A DNA stretch of 64,000 bases from Brachyspira alvinipulli ATCC 51933 (lineage in GTDB: Bacteria; Spirochaetota; Brachyspiria; Brachyspirales; Brachyspiraceae). The position numbers and the translations under genes are program-made. The notes under the pieces are model-generated. The model had not been told where the DNA came from. It searched no databases and was given only the letters and a program-made list of their open reading frames with translations. How positions within the stretch are numbered: the stretch's first letter is position 1; each line of letters opens with the position of its first letter. The stretch lies in the NCBI RefSeq assembly GCF_000518245.1, contig NZ_KI912402.1:518950-582949 (forward strand). Direction: 5' to 3'. This document shows, one piece after another, positions 27,862-37,190 of this stretch.

Positions 27862-28120
27862 TTATCAACTTTTTTGCCGCACAAAAAAGTTGCAAAAAAC
27901 GCAATTGCGAAACTTTATATTAAAAAATATTTATTAAATGTAATATAATACTATTATTTTGTATAAAAATGTAGCCTTTCGACGTAGGCGGGCTGTGCCT
28001 GCTTCTTTGGGTCACCACCGAGTAGGTGCCTTGCCTACAGCACGCAAAGCGTCGGTAAAAGAACTGGGGTGCTGCACGCTGTGTACTTCGTAAGGGCAAA
28101 GCCCTGCAAATATTTTAAAT
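27862..28120 (+). repeat. Composite intergenic repeat, copy 2
   Basis: TCAACTTTTTT and AAAAAAGTTG enclose GCCGCAC, followed by CAAAAAACGCAA. About 108 bases later comes CCTTTCG, then GCTTCTTTGGG and AAAAGAACTGGGG. This matches the order and spacing of 20820-21032. The distal part carries extra GC-rich sequence not found in copy 1. Confidence 0.55.
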
Positions 28121-28166
28121 TTAATAAATTTATTTTTTACAATATTTGTTTCAGTATATATAAAAT

Positions 28167-29894
28167 TTATTTATTAATTACTTTCTCTAATTCTTCTTTT
28201 ATACTCAAAGCCATTTTGTCGTCGAAACTTGAAAATGAATTTTTTGTGTATAATATGTTCTTGCCGCTGTCAATTACTATTATCCAAGGAAGCCATTTAA
28301 CATTATACTCATCAGAAATATTTTTGTATTTATCAACATCAACTTCAGTGAAAATCAAATTATCATCTATGAATTTTTTTAGTTCTTCATTTACGAATAC
28401 TTTCTCTTTAAGCTCATAACAATTCGCACACCAAACAGCAGAGAAATCTATTAGTATAGGTTTGTTGTTTTGTTTTGAAAACTCTAATGCTTCATTGTAT
28501 GTTATATGATTTGAAACTTCATTTTTTGATTTTATGAATCCGTAAGTTGATCCTAATGCTATTGATATAATTACTACAGAAATGAATATTTTTATTTCTA
28601 ATGCACTTAACATAGCAGATTTATTTTTAATTATGTAAACTAACACAGCAAATACTAATATCGCAGCTGAAGCAAGTATATAACTTATTTTATTAAATCC
28701 TAAAACTCCGAAAAGTATATTAGCATAATAGAAACTTATTATCATCATTAGGAAAGTGAAAATATATTTAACATATACCATCCAAGTTCCTGCTTTAGGC
28801 ATTTTTGTAAGTATTGAAGCAAATGTACCAAGAATGAATAATACAGAAGCGAAACCCAAAGCATAAACAGCCATGTATAGAGTGGCGAATACAGGATTAA
28901 GAAAACCTATTTCCAATATAACCGCTATTATAGGAGCAGCACAAGGAGTGGCAACTATTCCTGCAAGAAGTCCCATTATATATTTATGGAATATTGATTG
29001 ATTTTTTTTAGCGTATGCATTTGTTTTTGCAGACTGTAAAAATGAAGGAGCTTTAATCTCATAAAATCCAGCCATTGAAAAAGTAAAGTATAAGAATAGT
29101 AATACTAATATTGTTAAGACAATAGGATTATATCCAATACTTCCAAATAGAATAGTTTTATGAAAAGCAAATCCAGCAATAGAAACTACAGCACCTAAAA
29201 ATGTATAAGTTGTTATTACCCCTAGTGCAAATAAAAGCGAAGCTAATACGCTTGATTTTTTATTATTTTTAGAATCAGTTGTAGTTCCTAAAATAGACAC
29301 TGTAATCGATAGTAGTGGATATGTGCAAGGCAAAAGTACAGATGCTAGCCCTGCTGCAAATATTAAAATCAATGTTATGAATATATTATCGCTTCCTTTT
29401 ATGTAATTTTCTATAGAAGTTGCATTTTCTGGTTTTTCATCTGTTATAATATTGGCATTATCAGGTATATCAATTTCTTCACCATAAAGTATTTCGCTTT
29501 TAGGCTGTAAACATACATTATCTTTTGCTGAGCATAATTGATAAGATGCTTTTATAAAATTAATATTATTTATATCAATATCATTTAATATAAACTCCTG
29601 CTTGCCTTTTATAATAATATCGTTATGGTATTTTTCACCTTCAGGATATGTGACATTTATTTCTTTATTATCCGCAAGGAATGAAACTTTATTTGCTATT
29701 TCTGATTTTAAATAGGCATAATATCCTTCCGGTATATTAGCACTTACTATTAATTGATTATTGTTTGTTGATATAGTAAAAGCTATTTTTGCTTCACTTA
29801 AATTATTAAGATTTAATAAATTATTATTAAGCTGAGCATAAGAAAAATTTACAATTATTATGAATATTGCAATAATATACTTTATGTTTTTCAT
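28167..29894 (-). CDS. dsbD: DsbD-like thiol:disulfide interchange protein
   Basis: About 575 residues. It has a signal peptide (MKNIKYIIAIFIIIVNFSYAQ), an N-terminal periplasmic DsbD-alpha-like domain with Cys in QLCSAKDNVCLQP, a central membrane domain of about eight helices with conserved LLPCTYPLLS and ATPCAAPIIAV cysteine-proline motifs, and a C-terminal thioredoxin domain with the active site WCANC. This is the full three-module DsbD order that moves electrons from cytoplasmic thioredoxin to the periplasm. The start at 29894 fits the signal peptide; the ATG at 29912 adds six residues without a ribosome site. Confidence 0.9.
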   Translation of the reverse strand: MKNIKYIIAIFIIIVNFSYAQLNNNLLNLNNLSEAKIAFTISTNNNQLIVSANIPEGYYAYLKSEIANKVSFLADNKEINVTYPEGEKYHNDIIIKGKQEFILNDIDINNINFIKASYQLCSAKDNVCLQPKSEILYGEEIDIPDNANIITDEKPENATSIENYIKGSDNIFITLILIFAAGLASVLLPCTYPLLSITVSILGTTTDSKNNKKSSVLASLLFALGVITTYTFLGAVVSIAGFAFHKTILFGSIGYNPIVLTILVLLFLYFTFSMAGFYEIKAPSFLQSAKTNAYAKKNQSIFHKYIMGLLAGIVATPCAAPIIAVILEIGFLNPVFATLYMAVYALGFASVLFILGTFASILTKMPKAGTWMVYVKYIFTFLMMIISFYYANILFGVLGFNKISYILASAAILVFAVLVYIIKNKSAMLSALEIKIFISVVIISIALGSTYGFIKSKNEVSNHITYNEALEFSKQNNKPILIDFSAVWCANCYELKEKVFVNEELKKFIDDNLIFTEVDVDKYKNISDEYNVKWLPWIIVIDSGKNILYTKNSFSSFDDKMALSIKEELEKVINK

Positions 29895-29971
29895 TATTAA
29901 TTTAAACCCCATTGTTTTTATTTATCATATGAAAATTGTTTGTATTATAAAACATTAATTAGATAAATATG

Positions 29972-31126
29972 TTAAATGGAAGGTCTATGTTTTATATAAT
30001 GTCTAAAATATATTGTAAGTGATATTGCTATAATCATTACTATTGCTGCATATATTGAAAGGTTTTTATATTCTACCCCTAATGATAATAATATTCCTCC
30101 GTATTTTGCTCCTATTGCATTACCAAGATTAAAAGAACTTTGATTAAATGTAGATGCCAAATTTGGAGCACCTTTTGCCTGTTCTACTACTAAAGATTGA
30201 AGCATAGGACATACAGCAAATCCTGCTATACTCCATGCTATTAAATCGGATATCATAGGTATTAATTTTGTATTAACATAAAGCATTATAATTTGTATAA
30301 TTATCATAATAATCATCATTAATATTAATGATTTTATTAAACTTTTATCTCCAAGTTTTCCGCCTATAAATGTACCTACTGTGAGACCTGCTCCAATAAA
30401 AAATAGTATTTTTACAACAGTTGCTTTATCAACCATAGTAACATTTTGAAGTATAGGATCTATATATGTAAATATTGTGAATAAACTAGCAGATGTTAGT
30501 ACAGACAAAATAAGAGGAATAAATACTCTTCTATGTCTTAAAATTTTAAATTCTTCTATAACATTACCGCTAGGCATTGTTAGATTTGTTGGAATAGATT
30601 TTATTAAAGCTAATATTGCTAAAATACCTATGCTGCTTACAAGCCAAAAAGTAGCCCTCCATCCGAATTTCTCTCCAATATAAGTACCTATAGGAACACC
30701 TAATATATTTGCAAGACTTACTCCCATAAATACTATTGCAATAGCCTGAGATCTTTTATTTTCTCCTGCCATTTCAGCAGCTACTACCGATGCTATTCCA
30801 AAAAAAGTTCCATGACATAATGCTGCCAAAACCCTAGCAATCATTAAAAAAGTATAGTTGGGAGATACAGCACATAAAATATTTCCTATTATAAACATTA
30901 CCATAAGTGAAAGCAAAGTTTTTTTTCTCGAAATCTTCATTGTAAGTATTGCAAGTACAGGAGCTCCTACAACAACTCCCATAGCATACATCGATACTAA
31001 AGCGCCAGCCTGCGGTATAGTTATATTCAAATCTTTAGCAATTTCAGATAATAATCCCATTATAACATATTCGCTTGTACCTATGCAGAACGTAGAGAAT
31101 GTCAGCATGAATATAGCAAAAGGCAT
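29972..31126 (-). CDS. MFS transporter, DHA1 (AraJ/YdhP-like) family
   Basis: A protein of 384 residues with 12 predicted helices. The opening FCIGTSEYVIMGLLSEIAKDL, the helix 2-3 loop TMKISRKKTLL and ALCHGTFFGIASVVAAEM are typical of the AraJ/YdhP/PbuE-like exporter branch, whose members export sugars, purines or drugs. The substrate is unknown. TTGGAGAT precedes the ATG. It lies just upstream of dsbD on the same strand but with no obvious functional link. Confidence 0.83.
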   Translation of the reverse strand: MPFAIFMLTFSTFCIGTSEYVIMGLLSEIAKDLNITIPQAGALVSMYAMGVVVGAPVLAILTMKISRKKTLLSLMVMFIIGNILCAVSPNYTFLMIARVLAALCHGTFFGIASVVAAEMAGENKRSQAIAIVFMGVSLANILGVPIGTYIGEKFGWRATFWLVSSIGILAILALIKSIPTNLTMPSGNVIEEFKILRHRRVFIPLILSVLTSASLFTIFTYIDPILQNVTMVDKATVVKILFFIGAGLTVGTFIGGKLGDKSLIKSLILMMIIMIIIQIIMLYVNTKLIPMISDLIAWSIAGFAVCPMLQSLVVEQAKGAPNLASTFNQSSFNLGNAIGAKYGGILLSLGVEYKNLSIYAAIVMIIAISLTIYFRHYIKHRPSI

Positions 31127-31251
31127 TTTTTTATCTCCAATAATAATTTATAATAATTGGGATAAATTTTATATATAATTTTCTATCTGTCAATAATATT
31201 TTTAGAAAATTATAAAAAATTAGAAAAAATATTTAATCATATAATTTAGTT

Positions 31252-32814
31252 TTATACTTTTTGTACTTTGGTTATTTCTTCAAATTTTTCAAGCATAGCC
31301 TTTTGGTAATCTTCATATTTTTTTGATAATTTAGAATCAGGCTCTATTACAGTATTATCTATTAAAGAATTTCTAACATCATCTAATGAAATTTTTTCTT
31401 TTAATAATAACATTGCCGCTATTGCCGCACCTAATGATGCTCCTCCTGATGGAAGAAGTTTTATAGGACATTGCCAAATATTTGCTACAATTTTTAATAT
31501 TTCTTTATCCTTTGTAGGACCGCCTGTTACCGATAAATCATTATTGTTTGTGCTGTCAGAAGAAAATTTCTTAGAATAAGCAGCAACTAATCCTAATGAA
31601 CTTAATACAATTCCTTTATAATCATTGTCAAAAGAATGTTTTTCATAATATTTTTTTATATCGAATGCTCTGCTTATAGGTACAGATTCATTTTCCTTTT
31701 GCCATAACATTATTGGTAAATTATCAATATTTTGTTCTAAAGAAAGTGTGATTTCTCTGTAATTTCTGTCATGCATTTTCATTACTTCATCCCAAACTAT
31801 AGCACCATTAGTTCGGCAAAATATCATAAATGGATTTCCTATACCATCATACATAGCATTAGATACTCCTGAGAAATCTCTGCTGTTTTCATTGATATTA
31901 AGCATATATACAAAACTTGTTCCTAGAGAAAGTATATCTCCCTTATATAGAACTTTTGTTTCCGGATTATCTCCGCTTCCTATTCCAACTATACATTCAC
32001 TATCAAATCCATATTTTTCGGTAAAATAAGTAGTTATATATCCTGCAAAACTTGAAGGAGAATCTATATTTCCTAATTTTTGTTTTAAATCAGGAGACAC
32101 AGTATTTAATAATGTATCATTCCATTCTCTTTTAGAATAATCCATTAAACTCATTCCGGAAGCATTTCCAAAATCTACAGATATATCATCTTTGGCTGTT
32201 AATATTGATGCTATAAAAGTATTTAATAAAAATATTTTATATGTATTGTTTGATAATCCTTCATTGTTGTCAAAATTATATTTTATTACAGCACCAGTAA
32301 ATCTTAGAGGAGAATTAGAAGCAGTGATCTGTATCATTTTTTCTTTTCCACCTACAGCTTCTCTTAATTCATTTGCTTCTTTTTGAGTACATGATGTTCT
32401 CCATATAGGAGCGGCATTATATGAATATGAACCTTCTAATATTTCTATCAGATTTTGATTCACAGATGATTTATTTTTCAATTTTTCTATATTAGCTTTA
32501 TAATTATTCGATAAATATACATGTCCATGCTGCTGTGCTGATATTTGAATTGCTTTTATGGATTTTATATCGCATTCACTTTTTAGTTTCAAAAAAGCTT
32601 TATCTAATGCTGCTAAAAATATATTTATATCTTGTTCTGCTTTACCATTTATTTTGGAATCAATAAGCAATGTATTTTTATTCATTGGAGAATTGTTCAT
32701 TTCTTCAAGAGAATTAAATGCTACTGATATATTTAAATCATTTTTATAAGTTTTATAATTTATAATACTTAAAGTTAAACTTTGTGTGCTTAAATCTATT
32801 CCTAATGTATACAT
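31252..32814 (-). CDS. FGGY-family carbohydrate kinase, probably xylulokinase-like
   Basis: About 520 residues. Both FGGY domains are present: the N-terminal MYTLGIDLSTQSLTLS phosphate-binding start and QISAQQHGHVY, and the C-terminal ATPase part with GGPTKDKEILKIVANIW and LPSGGASLGAAIAAM. It phosphorylates a ketopentose or polyol; xylulose is most likely given the neighbouring polyol dehydrogenases. ATG 32814 with AGGA at six bases is chosen over an in-frame ATG at 32874, whose extra 20 residues precede the conserved start. It diverges from the ROK regulator. Confidence 0.85.
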   Translation of the reverse strand: MYTLGIDLSTQSLTLSIINYKTYKNDLNISVAFNSLEEMNNSPMNKNTLLIDSKINGKAEQDINIFLAALDKAFLKLKSECDIKSIKAIQISAQQHGHVYLSNNYKANIEKLKNKSSVNQNLIEILEGSYSYNAAPIWRTSCTQKEANELREAVGGKEKMIQITASNSPLRFTGAVIKYNFDNNEGLSNNTYKIFLLNTFIASILTAKDDISVDFGNASGMSLMDYSKREWNDTLLNTVSPDLKQKLGNIDSPSSFAGYITTYFTEKYGFDSECIVGIGSGDNPETKVLYKGDILSLGTSFVYMLNINENSRDFSGVSNAMYDGIGNPFMIFCRTNGAIVWDEVMKMHDRNYREITLSLEQNIDNLPIMLWQKENESVPISRAFDIKKYYEKHSFDNDYKGIVLSSLGLVAAYSKKFSSDSTNNNDLSVTGGPTKDKEILKIVANIWQCPIKLLPSGGASLGAAIAAMLLLKEKISLDDVRNSLIDNTVIEPDSKLSKKYEDYQKAMLEKFEEITKVQKV

Positions 32815-32951
32815 TTTTAATCCTAATTTATTGTTATTTATTATTGAGTATATAAAAAATATATTATAAATCAAGTATTGTTATATATAATAATCTTCCA
32901 AATTTATTTTTTTAATGTATACTTCTTTAGACATTATTTTTATGAGAAATT

Positions 32952-34067
32952 ATGACATACAGAAAAAGCAATAACATAGATGTAAAAAGAATAAATAAAA
33001 ATATTATCTATAAATATATTTTGGAAAGAGATAAAGTATCTAAACATAAAATAGCAGTATCTTTGAATATGAGTATGCCTACTGTTTTGCAAAATATTAA
33101 AGAACTTTTTGAGGCAAATCTTATAAAAGAAGTTGGAGAATTTGAATCCAGCGGAGGCAGAAAAGCTAAGGCTATGTCAATAGTTGAAGATGCTAAACTT
33201 GCTATTGGCATAGATATTACAAGAAATCATATAAGTTTGGTTTTGGTAAATTTGTTTGGAAATGTAATAAAAAATATAAGGCTTAAAAATAGTTTTAAGT
33301 ATACAGAAGAGTATTTTTTATGGTTTGAAAATTCCATTAAAGAATTTGTTTCTGATATTGATAATAATAAAATTTTGGGTGCCGGTTTATCAATACCTGG
33401 TATAATAGACAAATCAGGTTCTGATATAGCATCATCTTATGTTCTTGGTTTTGAAAAAGTACCATATACTGATTTTACTAAATATATACCTTTTGACTGC
33501 ATATTTATTAATGACGCCAATGCTGCAGGTTTTGCTGAGGCTAGATACATAGAAAATAATGCAATTTATTTGTCATTAAGCAATAGTGTAGGGGGAGCTA
33601 TTATATTCGGAAAGCAGGTTTATACAGGAGATAATATAAGAGCTGGAGAATTTGGTCATATAAGCATAGTACCTCATGGAGAGAAATGTTATTGCGGTAA
33701 AAAAGGCTGTTTGGATTGCTATTGTAGAGCAAATTTACTATCAGATTTAACTAATGGGAAACTCAATCTATTTTTTGAAAGTTTGAATAAAGGCAATAAA
33801 ATTATAGATGAAACTTGGGAAAAATATCTTTATTATTTGGCTATAGCTGTTAATAATTTAAGAATGTCATTTGATTGTGATGTTGTAATAGGAGGTTATG
33901 TAGGTGGGTATTTTTCTGACTATATTGAAGACTTTAGAAACAGAGTTGCCAAATTAAATACTTTTGAAACCAATGGAAATTACGTAAAAGCATGTAAACA
34001 TCATTTTGAAGGTGCTGCTTTAGGTGCTGCTTTACAACATATACATTCATTCATAGAATCTATATAA
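32952..34067 (+). CDS. ROK-family transcriptional repressor (XylR/NagC type)
   Basis: A protein of 371 residues. The N-terminal winged helix-turn-helix (about 15-70, VSKHKIAVSLNMSMPTVLQNIKEL) is followed by a ROK sugar-kinase-like domain. That domain contains the zinc site beginning GHISIVPHGEKCYCGKKGC and ending DCYC. Such proteins repress sugar-catabolic operons until the inducing sugar binds. It lies between the divergent kinase gene and the polyol operon and is the obvious regulator of both. Confidence 0.87.
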   Translation: MTYRKSNNIDVKRINKNIIYKYILERDKVSKHKIAVSLNMSMPTVLQNIKELFEANLIKEVGEFESSGGRKAKAMSIVEDAKLAIGIDITRNHISLVLVNLFGNVIKNIRLKNSFKYTEEYFLWFENSIKEFVSDIDNNKILGAGLSIPGIIDKSGSDIASSYVLGFEKVPYTDFTKYIPFDCIFINDANAAGFAEARYIENNAIYLSLSNSVGGAIIFGKQVYTGDNIRAGEFGHISIVPHGEKCYCGKKGCLDCYCRANLLSDLTNGKLNLFFESLNKGNKIIDETWEKYLYYLAIAVNNLRMSFDCDVVIGGYVGGYFSDYIEDFRNRVAKLNTFETNGNYVKACKHHFEGAALGAALQHIHSFIESI

Positions 34068-34101
34068 AACCTAATATTTTTTTTAAATAATATAAAAATA
34101 C

Positions 34102-34130
34102 TTGACAATGATATATTTTGTGATTATACT
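34102..34130 (+). promoter_or_regulatory. Consensus promoter of the polyol operon
   Basis: TTGACA (34102-34107), a 17-base spacer and TATACT (34125-34130), a near-perfect sigma-70 promoter 80 bases ahead of the dehydrogenase start. A strong core promoter suits control by a repressor. Confidence 0.75.
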
Positions 34131-34146
34131 TTATTACGTAAAACAC

Positions 34147-34183
34147 TTTAATAAAAATAATTTATAAAAGTATTTTTATTAAA
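34147..34183 (+). promoter_or_regulatory. 13-bp inverted repeat, candidate ROK operator
   Basis: TTTAATAAAAATA (34147-34159) and TATTTTTATTAAA (34171-34183) are perfect inverse complements 11 bases apart, just after the predicted transcription start. NagC/Mlc/XylR sites are AT-rich palindromes of similar span. Assignment to the adjacent ROK protein is inferred. Confidence 0.55.
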
Positions 34184-34209
34184 TAAATCATTTAATATGG
34201 AGTATAAGT

Positions 34210-35253
34210 ATGGATGGTAAAATGAAAGTCGCTATAATGACAGATTTAAAAAAGATAGATTTTACAGAACGTGATATACCAAAACCAAAAGATAATGAAG
34301 TTTTAGTTAAACTTGAGTACATTGGTGTTTGCGGTTCTGATTTGCATTATTATGAACATGGTGCTATAGGTAATTTCATAGTTAAAACACCATTTGTATT
34401 AGGACATGAATGCAGCGGTACAGTTGTAGAGATAGGTAATAAAGTTAAGCATTTAAAAGTTGGAGATAGAGTTGCATTGGAACCTGGTAAAACATGTGGT
34501 GAATGTGAATTCTGCAGAACAGGAAGATACAATTTATGTCCTGATGTAGTATTCTTTGCTACACCTCCAGTTGACGGAGTATTTCAAGAGTATGTAACAC
34601 ATCCTGAAAATTTATCATTTAAATTACCTAATAATTTATCAACAATGGAAGGTGCATTAATAGAACCTTTATCAGTTGGTATGCATGCTGCAAGACAGGG
34701 AGATGCTAAAATAGGGGAAGTTGCTTTTGTTACAGGTTCAGGTTGTATAGGATTATGTTCTATGCTTTCTTTAAAGGCTTGTGGAGTTTCTAAAGTTTAT
34801 GTTATAGATGTTATTAAAAAACGTTTAGATAAGGCATTAGAATTAGGTGCTACAGGTGTAATAGATGCTTCAAAAGAAGATGTAGTAAAAAGAGTTTATG
34901 AGATAACAGAAGGAAAAGGAAGTGACCTTACTATAGAAACAGCTGGTGTTGAATCTACAACAAATCAAGCTATAGAGTTTGCTAAAAAAGGTTCTACTAT
35001 AGTTTTAGTTGGATATAGTAAAACAGGAATGATTAATATGAATGTTGGTATGTCTTTAGATAAAGAATTAACATTCAAAACAGTATTCAGATACAGACAT
35101 ATATTCCCATTATCAATAGATGCTGTTGAAAGCGGTGCTGTTAATATCAAAAATATAGTTACTAATACTTATGATTTCAAAGATTTACAAAAAGCTTTAG
35201 ATGACAGTGTAAATGATAAAGCTAATATTGTAAAAACAGTTATTAAAATGTAA
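34210..35253 (+). CDS. Zinc-dependent polyol dehydrogenase (sorbitol/xylitol dehydrogenase family)
   Basis: A medium-chain dehydrogenase of 347 residues. Catalytic zinc ligands lie in CGSDLHYYEHG and GHECSG. The structural zinc loop is complete in CGECEFCRTGRYNLC. The nucleotide fold begins GSGCIGLCSMLSL with the acidic D in VIDVIKK, favouring NAD. The family oxidises sorbitol, xylitol or similar polyols to ketoses. With the kinase at 31252 it would feed a ketose phosphate into central metabolism. GGAG lies eight bases before the ATG. Confidence 0.88.
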   Translation: MDGKMKVAIMTDLKKIDFTERDIPKPKDNEVLVKLEYIGVCGSDLHYYEHGAIGNFIVKTPFVLGHECSGTVVEIGNKVKHLKVGDRVALEPGKTCGECEFCRTGRYNLCPDVVFFATPPVDGVFQEYVTHPENLSFKLPNNLSTMEGALIEPLSVGMHAARQGDAKIGEVAFVTGSGCIGLCSMLSLKACGVSKVYVIDVIKKRLDKALELGATGVIDASKEDVVKRVYEITEGKGSDLTIETAGVESTTNQAIEFAKKGSTIVLVGYSKTGMINMNVGMSLDKELTFKTVFRYRHIFPLSIDAVESGAVNIKNIVTNTYDFKDLQKALDDSVNDKANIVKTVIKM

Positions 35254-35262
35254 GGTTGTAAT

Positions 35263-36030
35263 ATGAGCTATTTAGATGAATTATTTTCTTTAAAAGGTAA
35301 GGTTGCAATCGTAACAGGCGGCGGTACTGGTATAGGTCAGGTTGTAGCTTTAGGTATGGCAAAAGCAGGAGCTGAGGTAGTAATACTTTCACGTTCTAAT
35401 GCTGATGAAACAATTAAATTAATAAGTGATAATGGCGGAAAATGTTATCATATAAAATGTGATGTTACTAATGAAAAAAATGTAGATGAGGCTTTGAAAG
35501 AAATTCTAAATAAGTCTAATTCTATAGATGTATTATTTAATAATGCTGGTATATGTATACATAAATCAACAATTGAATCTTCTATAGAAGAATTTAGAAA
35601 AGTAATTGATGTTAATTTAACCGGACAATTTATTATGGCTAGAGCGGTAGGAAAAATAATGCTCGATAGAAAAATAAATGGAAGTATTATCAATATGGCT
35701 TCTATGTCTGGTACTATAGTTAATATACCTCAGTGGCAATGTTCATATAATGCTTCAAAAGCTGGAGTTATACATATGACAAAATCATTGGCTATGGAAT
35801 GGGCAGAAACTGGTATAAGAGTTAATAGTATAAGCCCTGGATATATAGCAACTCCTATGTCTGTAGATACTCCTAAGGAACTTAAAGATGCTTGGATGCC
35901 TTTAATACCTATGCATAGAATGGGTAAGCCTGAGGAATTAATACCTCCTATTCTTTATCTAGCAAGCAATGCTTCTGGATATACTACAGGAAGCGATGTT
36001 ATAGTAGATGGCGGATATTGTTGTTTTTAA
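35263..36030 (+). CDS. Short-chain dehydrogenase/reductase
   Basis: A classical SDR of 255 residues: cofactor motif TGGGTGIGQ near residue 18, NNAG, catalytic Ser in NMASMSG, and YNASK with the catalytic Tyr and Lys. The C-terminus DVIVDGGYCCF is typical. In this setting it probably oxidises a second polyol, such as arabitol, or interconverts a ketose and polyol; the substrate cannot be fixed from sequence. It starts ten bases after the polyol dehydrogenase, so the two are co-transcribed. Confidence 0.85.
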   Translation: MSYLDELFSLKGKVAIVTGGGTGIGQVVALGMAKAGAEVVILSRSNADETIKLISDNGGKCYHIKCDVTNEKNVDEALKEILNKSNSIDVLFNNAGICIHKSTIESSIEEFRKVIDVNLTGQFIMARAVGKIMLDRKINGSIINMASMSGTIVNIPQWQCSYNASKAGVIHMTKSLAMEWAETGIRVNSISPGYIATPMSVDTPKELKDAWMPLIPMHRMGKPEELIPPILYLASNASGYTTGSDVIVDGGYCCF

Positions 36031-36088
36031 TTATTTTGGTATTAAATTTATATTTAATAAATTAATTAATTTTTAAGGAGATACTATT

Positions 36089-37078
36089 ATGAACAAAAAG
36101 TTATTGTCGCTTTTTGCTTTTATGACTATGGTATTATTTGCTGTATCTGGTTGTAACAACAAAACAAGCGAACAGGGTACTTCCGCAGCTGATGCAGAAG
36201 GAAAAATCAGAGTAGCTTATATAGCAAGAGCTCAAGCAGATTCATTTGCTGCTTGGTTAGCTAATTCTATTAAAGAAGAAGCAGCTAAATATCCTAATAT
36301 CATTATTGATGTATTTGATGGACAAGCTAATGATGACGTTGAAAATAGCTTAATTGAAAATGCTATTATCAATAAATATGATGTAATCATAATACAGCCT
36401 AATAATGGAGAAGCTCAAAGACCTTATGCTGAAAAAGTTGTAGCTGCTGGTATAATCTGTATCACTACAAATGCTAGAATAGCTGGAATAGAAGGTGCTT
36501 CTTCTGTAGATGCTGATCCTTACAAACAGGCAGCTGTTAATGCTGTTGCTGCTTTAGACCAAATACCTCAAGGTGCTAATGTTGTAGTGTTAAACGGCCC
36601 TCCTGGTAACTTCCATGCTGATGAAAGAAGAAGAAGCTGGCAAGTAGAATTCTTTGATAAACGCCCAGATGTAAAAATTGTTGGAGAACAAATTGCTAAC
36701 TGGAACAAAGATGAAGCTTTGAGCTTTATGGAAACTTGGATACAGGCTAATGATAAAATTGATGCTGTTATATCTATGAATGATAACATGGCTGCTGGTG
36801 CTTTAGAAGCTACTAAAGGAAATCCTAAATTTGATAATATGTTAGTATATGGTGTAGATGGTACTGCTGAAGCTTGTCTTTTAATCAAAGAAGGAAAAAT
36901 GACTTCTACTTGTATGCAAAGTGCTTATGATTTATCAGCTAAAATACTTGATACTGTAAATAAACTTGTAAATAAAGAATCTACTCAAATAGATACTGAT
37001 ATTGACAATCCTTTAGTTACTAAAGAAAATGTTGATCAGTATATAGAGATGTATAAGAAAACAGGTGCTATAAGTTAA
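36089..37078 (+). CDS. Sugar ABC transporter substrate-binding lipoprotein (RbsB-like)
   Basis: A protein of 329 residues. The signal peptide ends in the lipobox VSGC (Cys22), followed by an Asn/Lys/Ser-rich linker. The mature protein has the periplasmic-binding type I fold: IRVAYIARAQADSFAAWLAN, YDVIIIQPNNGEAQ, VVVLNGPPGNFHADERR, ISMNDNMAAGALEA and YGVDGTAEA. It should bind a pentose, hexose or polyol outside the inner membrane and hand it to the importer encoded next. AAGGAG precedes the ATG. Confidence 0.9.
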   Translation: MNKKLLSLFAFMTMVLFAVSGCNNKTSEQGTSAADAEGKIRVAYIARAQADSFAAWLANSIKEEAAKYPNIIIDVFDGQANDDVENSLIENAIINKYDVIIIQPNNGEAQRPYAEKVVAAGIICITTNARIAGIEGASSVDADPYKQAAVNAVAALDQIPQGANVVVLNGPPGNFHADERRRSWQVEFFDKRPDVKIVGEQIANWNKDEALSFMETWIQANDKIDAVISMNDNMAAGALEATKGNPKFDNMLVYGVDGTAEACLLIKEGKMTSTCMQSAYDLSAKILDTVNKLVNKESTQIDTDIDNPLVTKENVDQYIEMYKKTGAIS

Positions 37079-37114
37079 TATTTGTATTTGTTTTTAGCTA
37101 TCTTAAAATATTAA

Positions 37115-37150
37115 AAAGTGGAGATATGTTGAATAAACAATCTCCGCTTT
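37115..37150 (+). terminator. Attenuating hairpin between binding protein and ABC ATPase genes
   Basis: AAAGTGGAGAT (37115-37125) pairs with ATCTCCGCTTT (37140-37150) with one G-U pair. It is followed only by TAATAAAA, a weak T tract. Such stems often let the binding-protein message accumulate above that of the membrane components. Confidence 0.55.
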
Positions 37151-37190
37151 TAATAAAACTATTTTAGAATATTTATAAAGGTTATATAAT

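Larger units (their letters stand above)
27593..28166. other. Non-coding stretch downstream of the PRTase/DprA pair
   Basis: About 570 bases without a credible gene, made up of two repeat units (27691-27803 and 27862-28120) and AT-rich filler. The GC-richer segment at about 27973-28110 contrasts with its surroundings and has short stems such as GGGCAAAGCCC near 28094. Confidence 0.55.
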
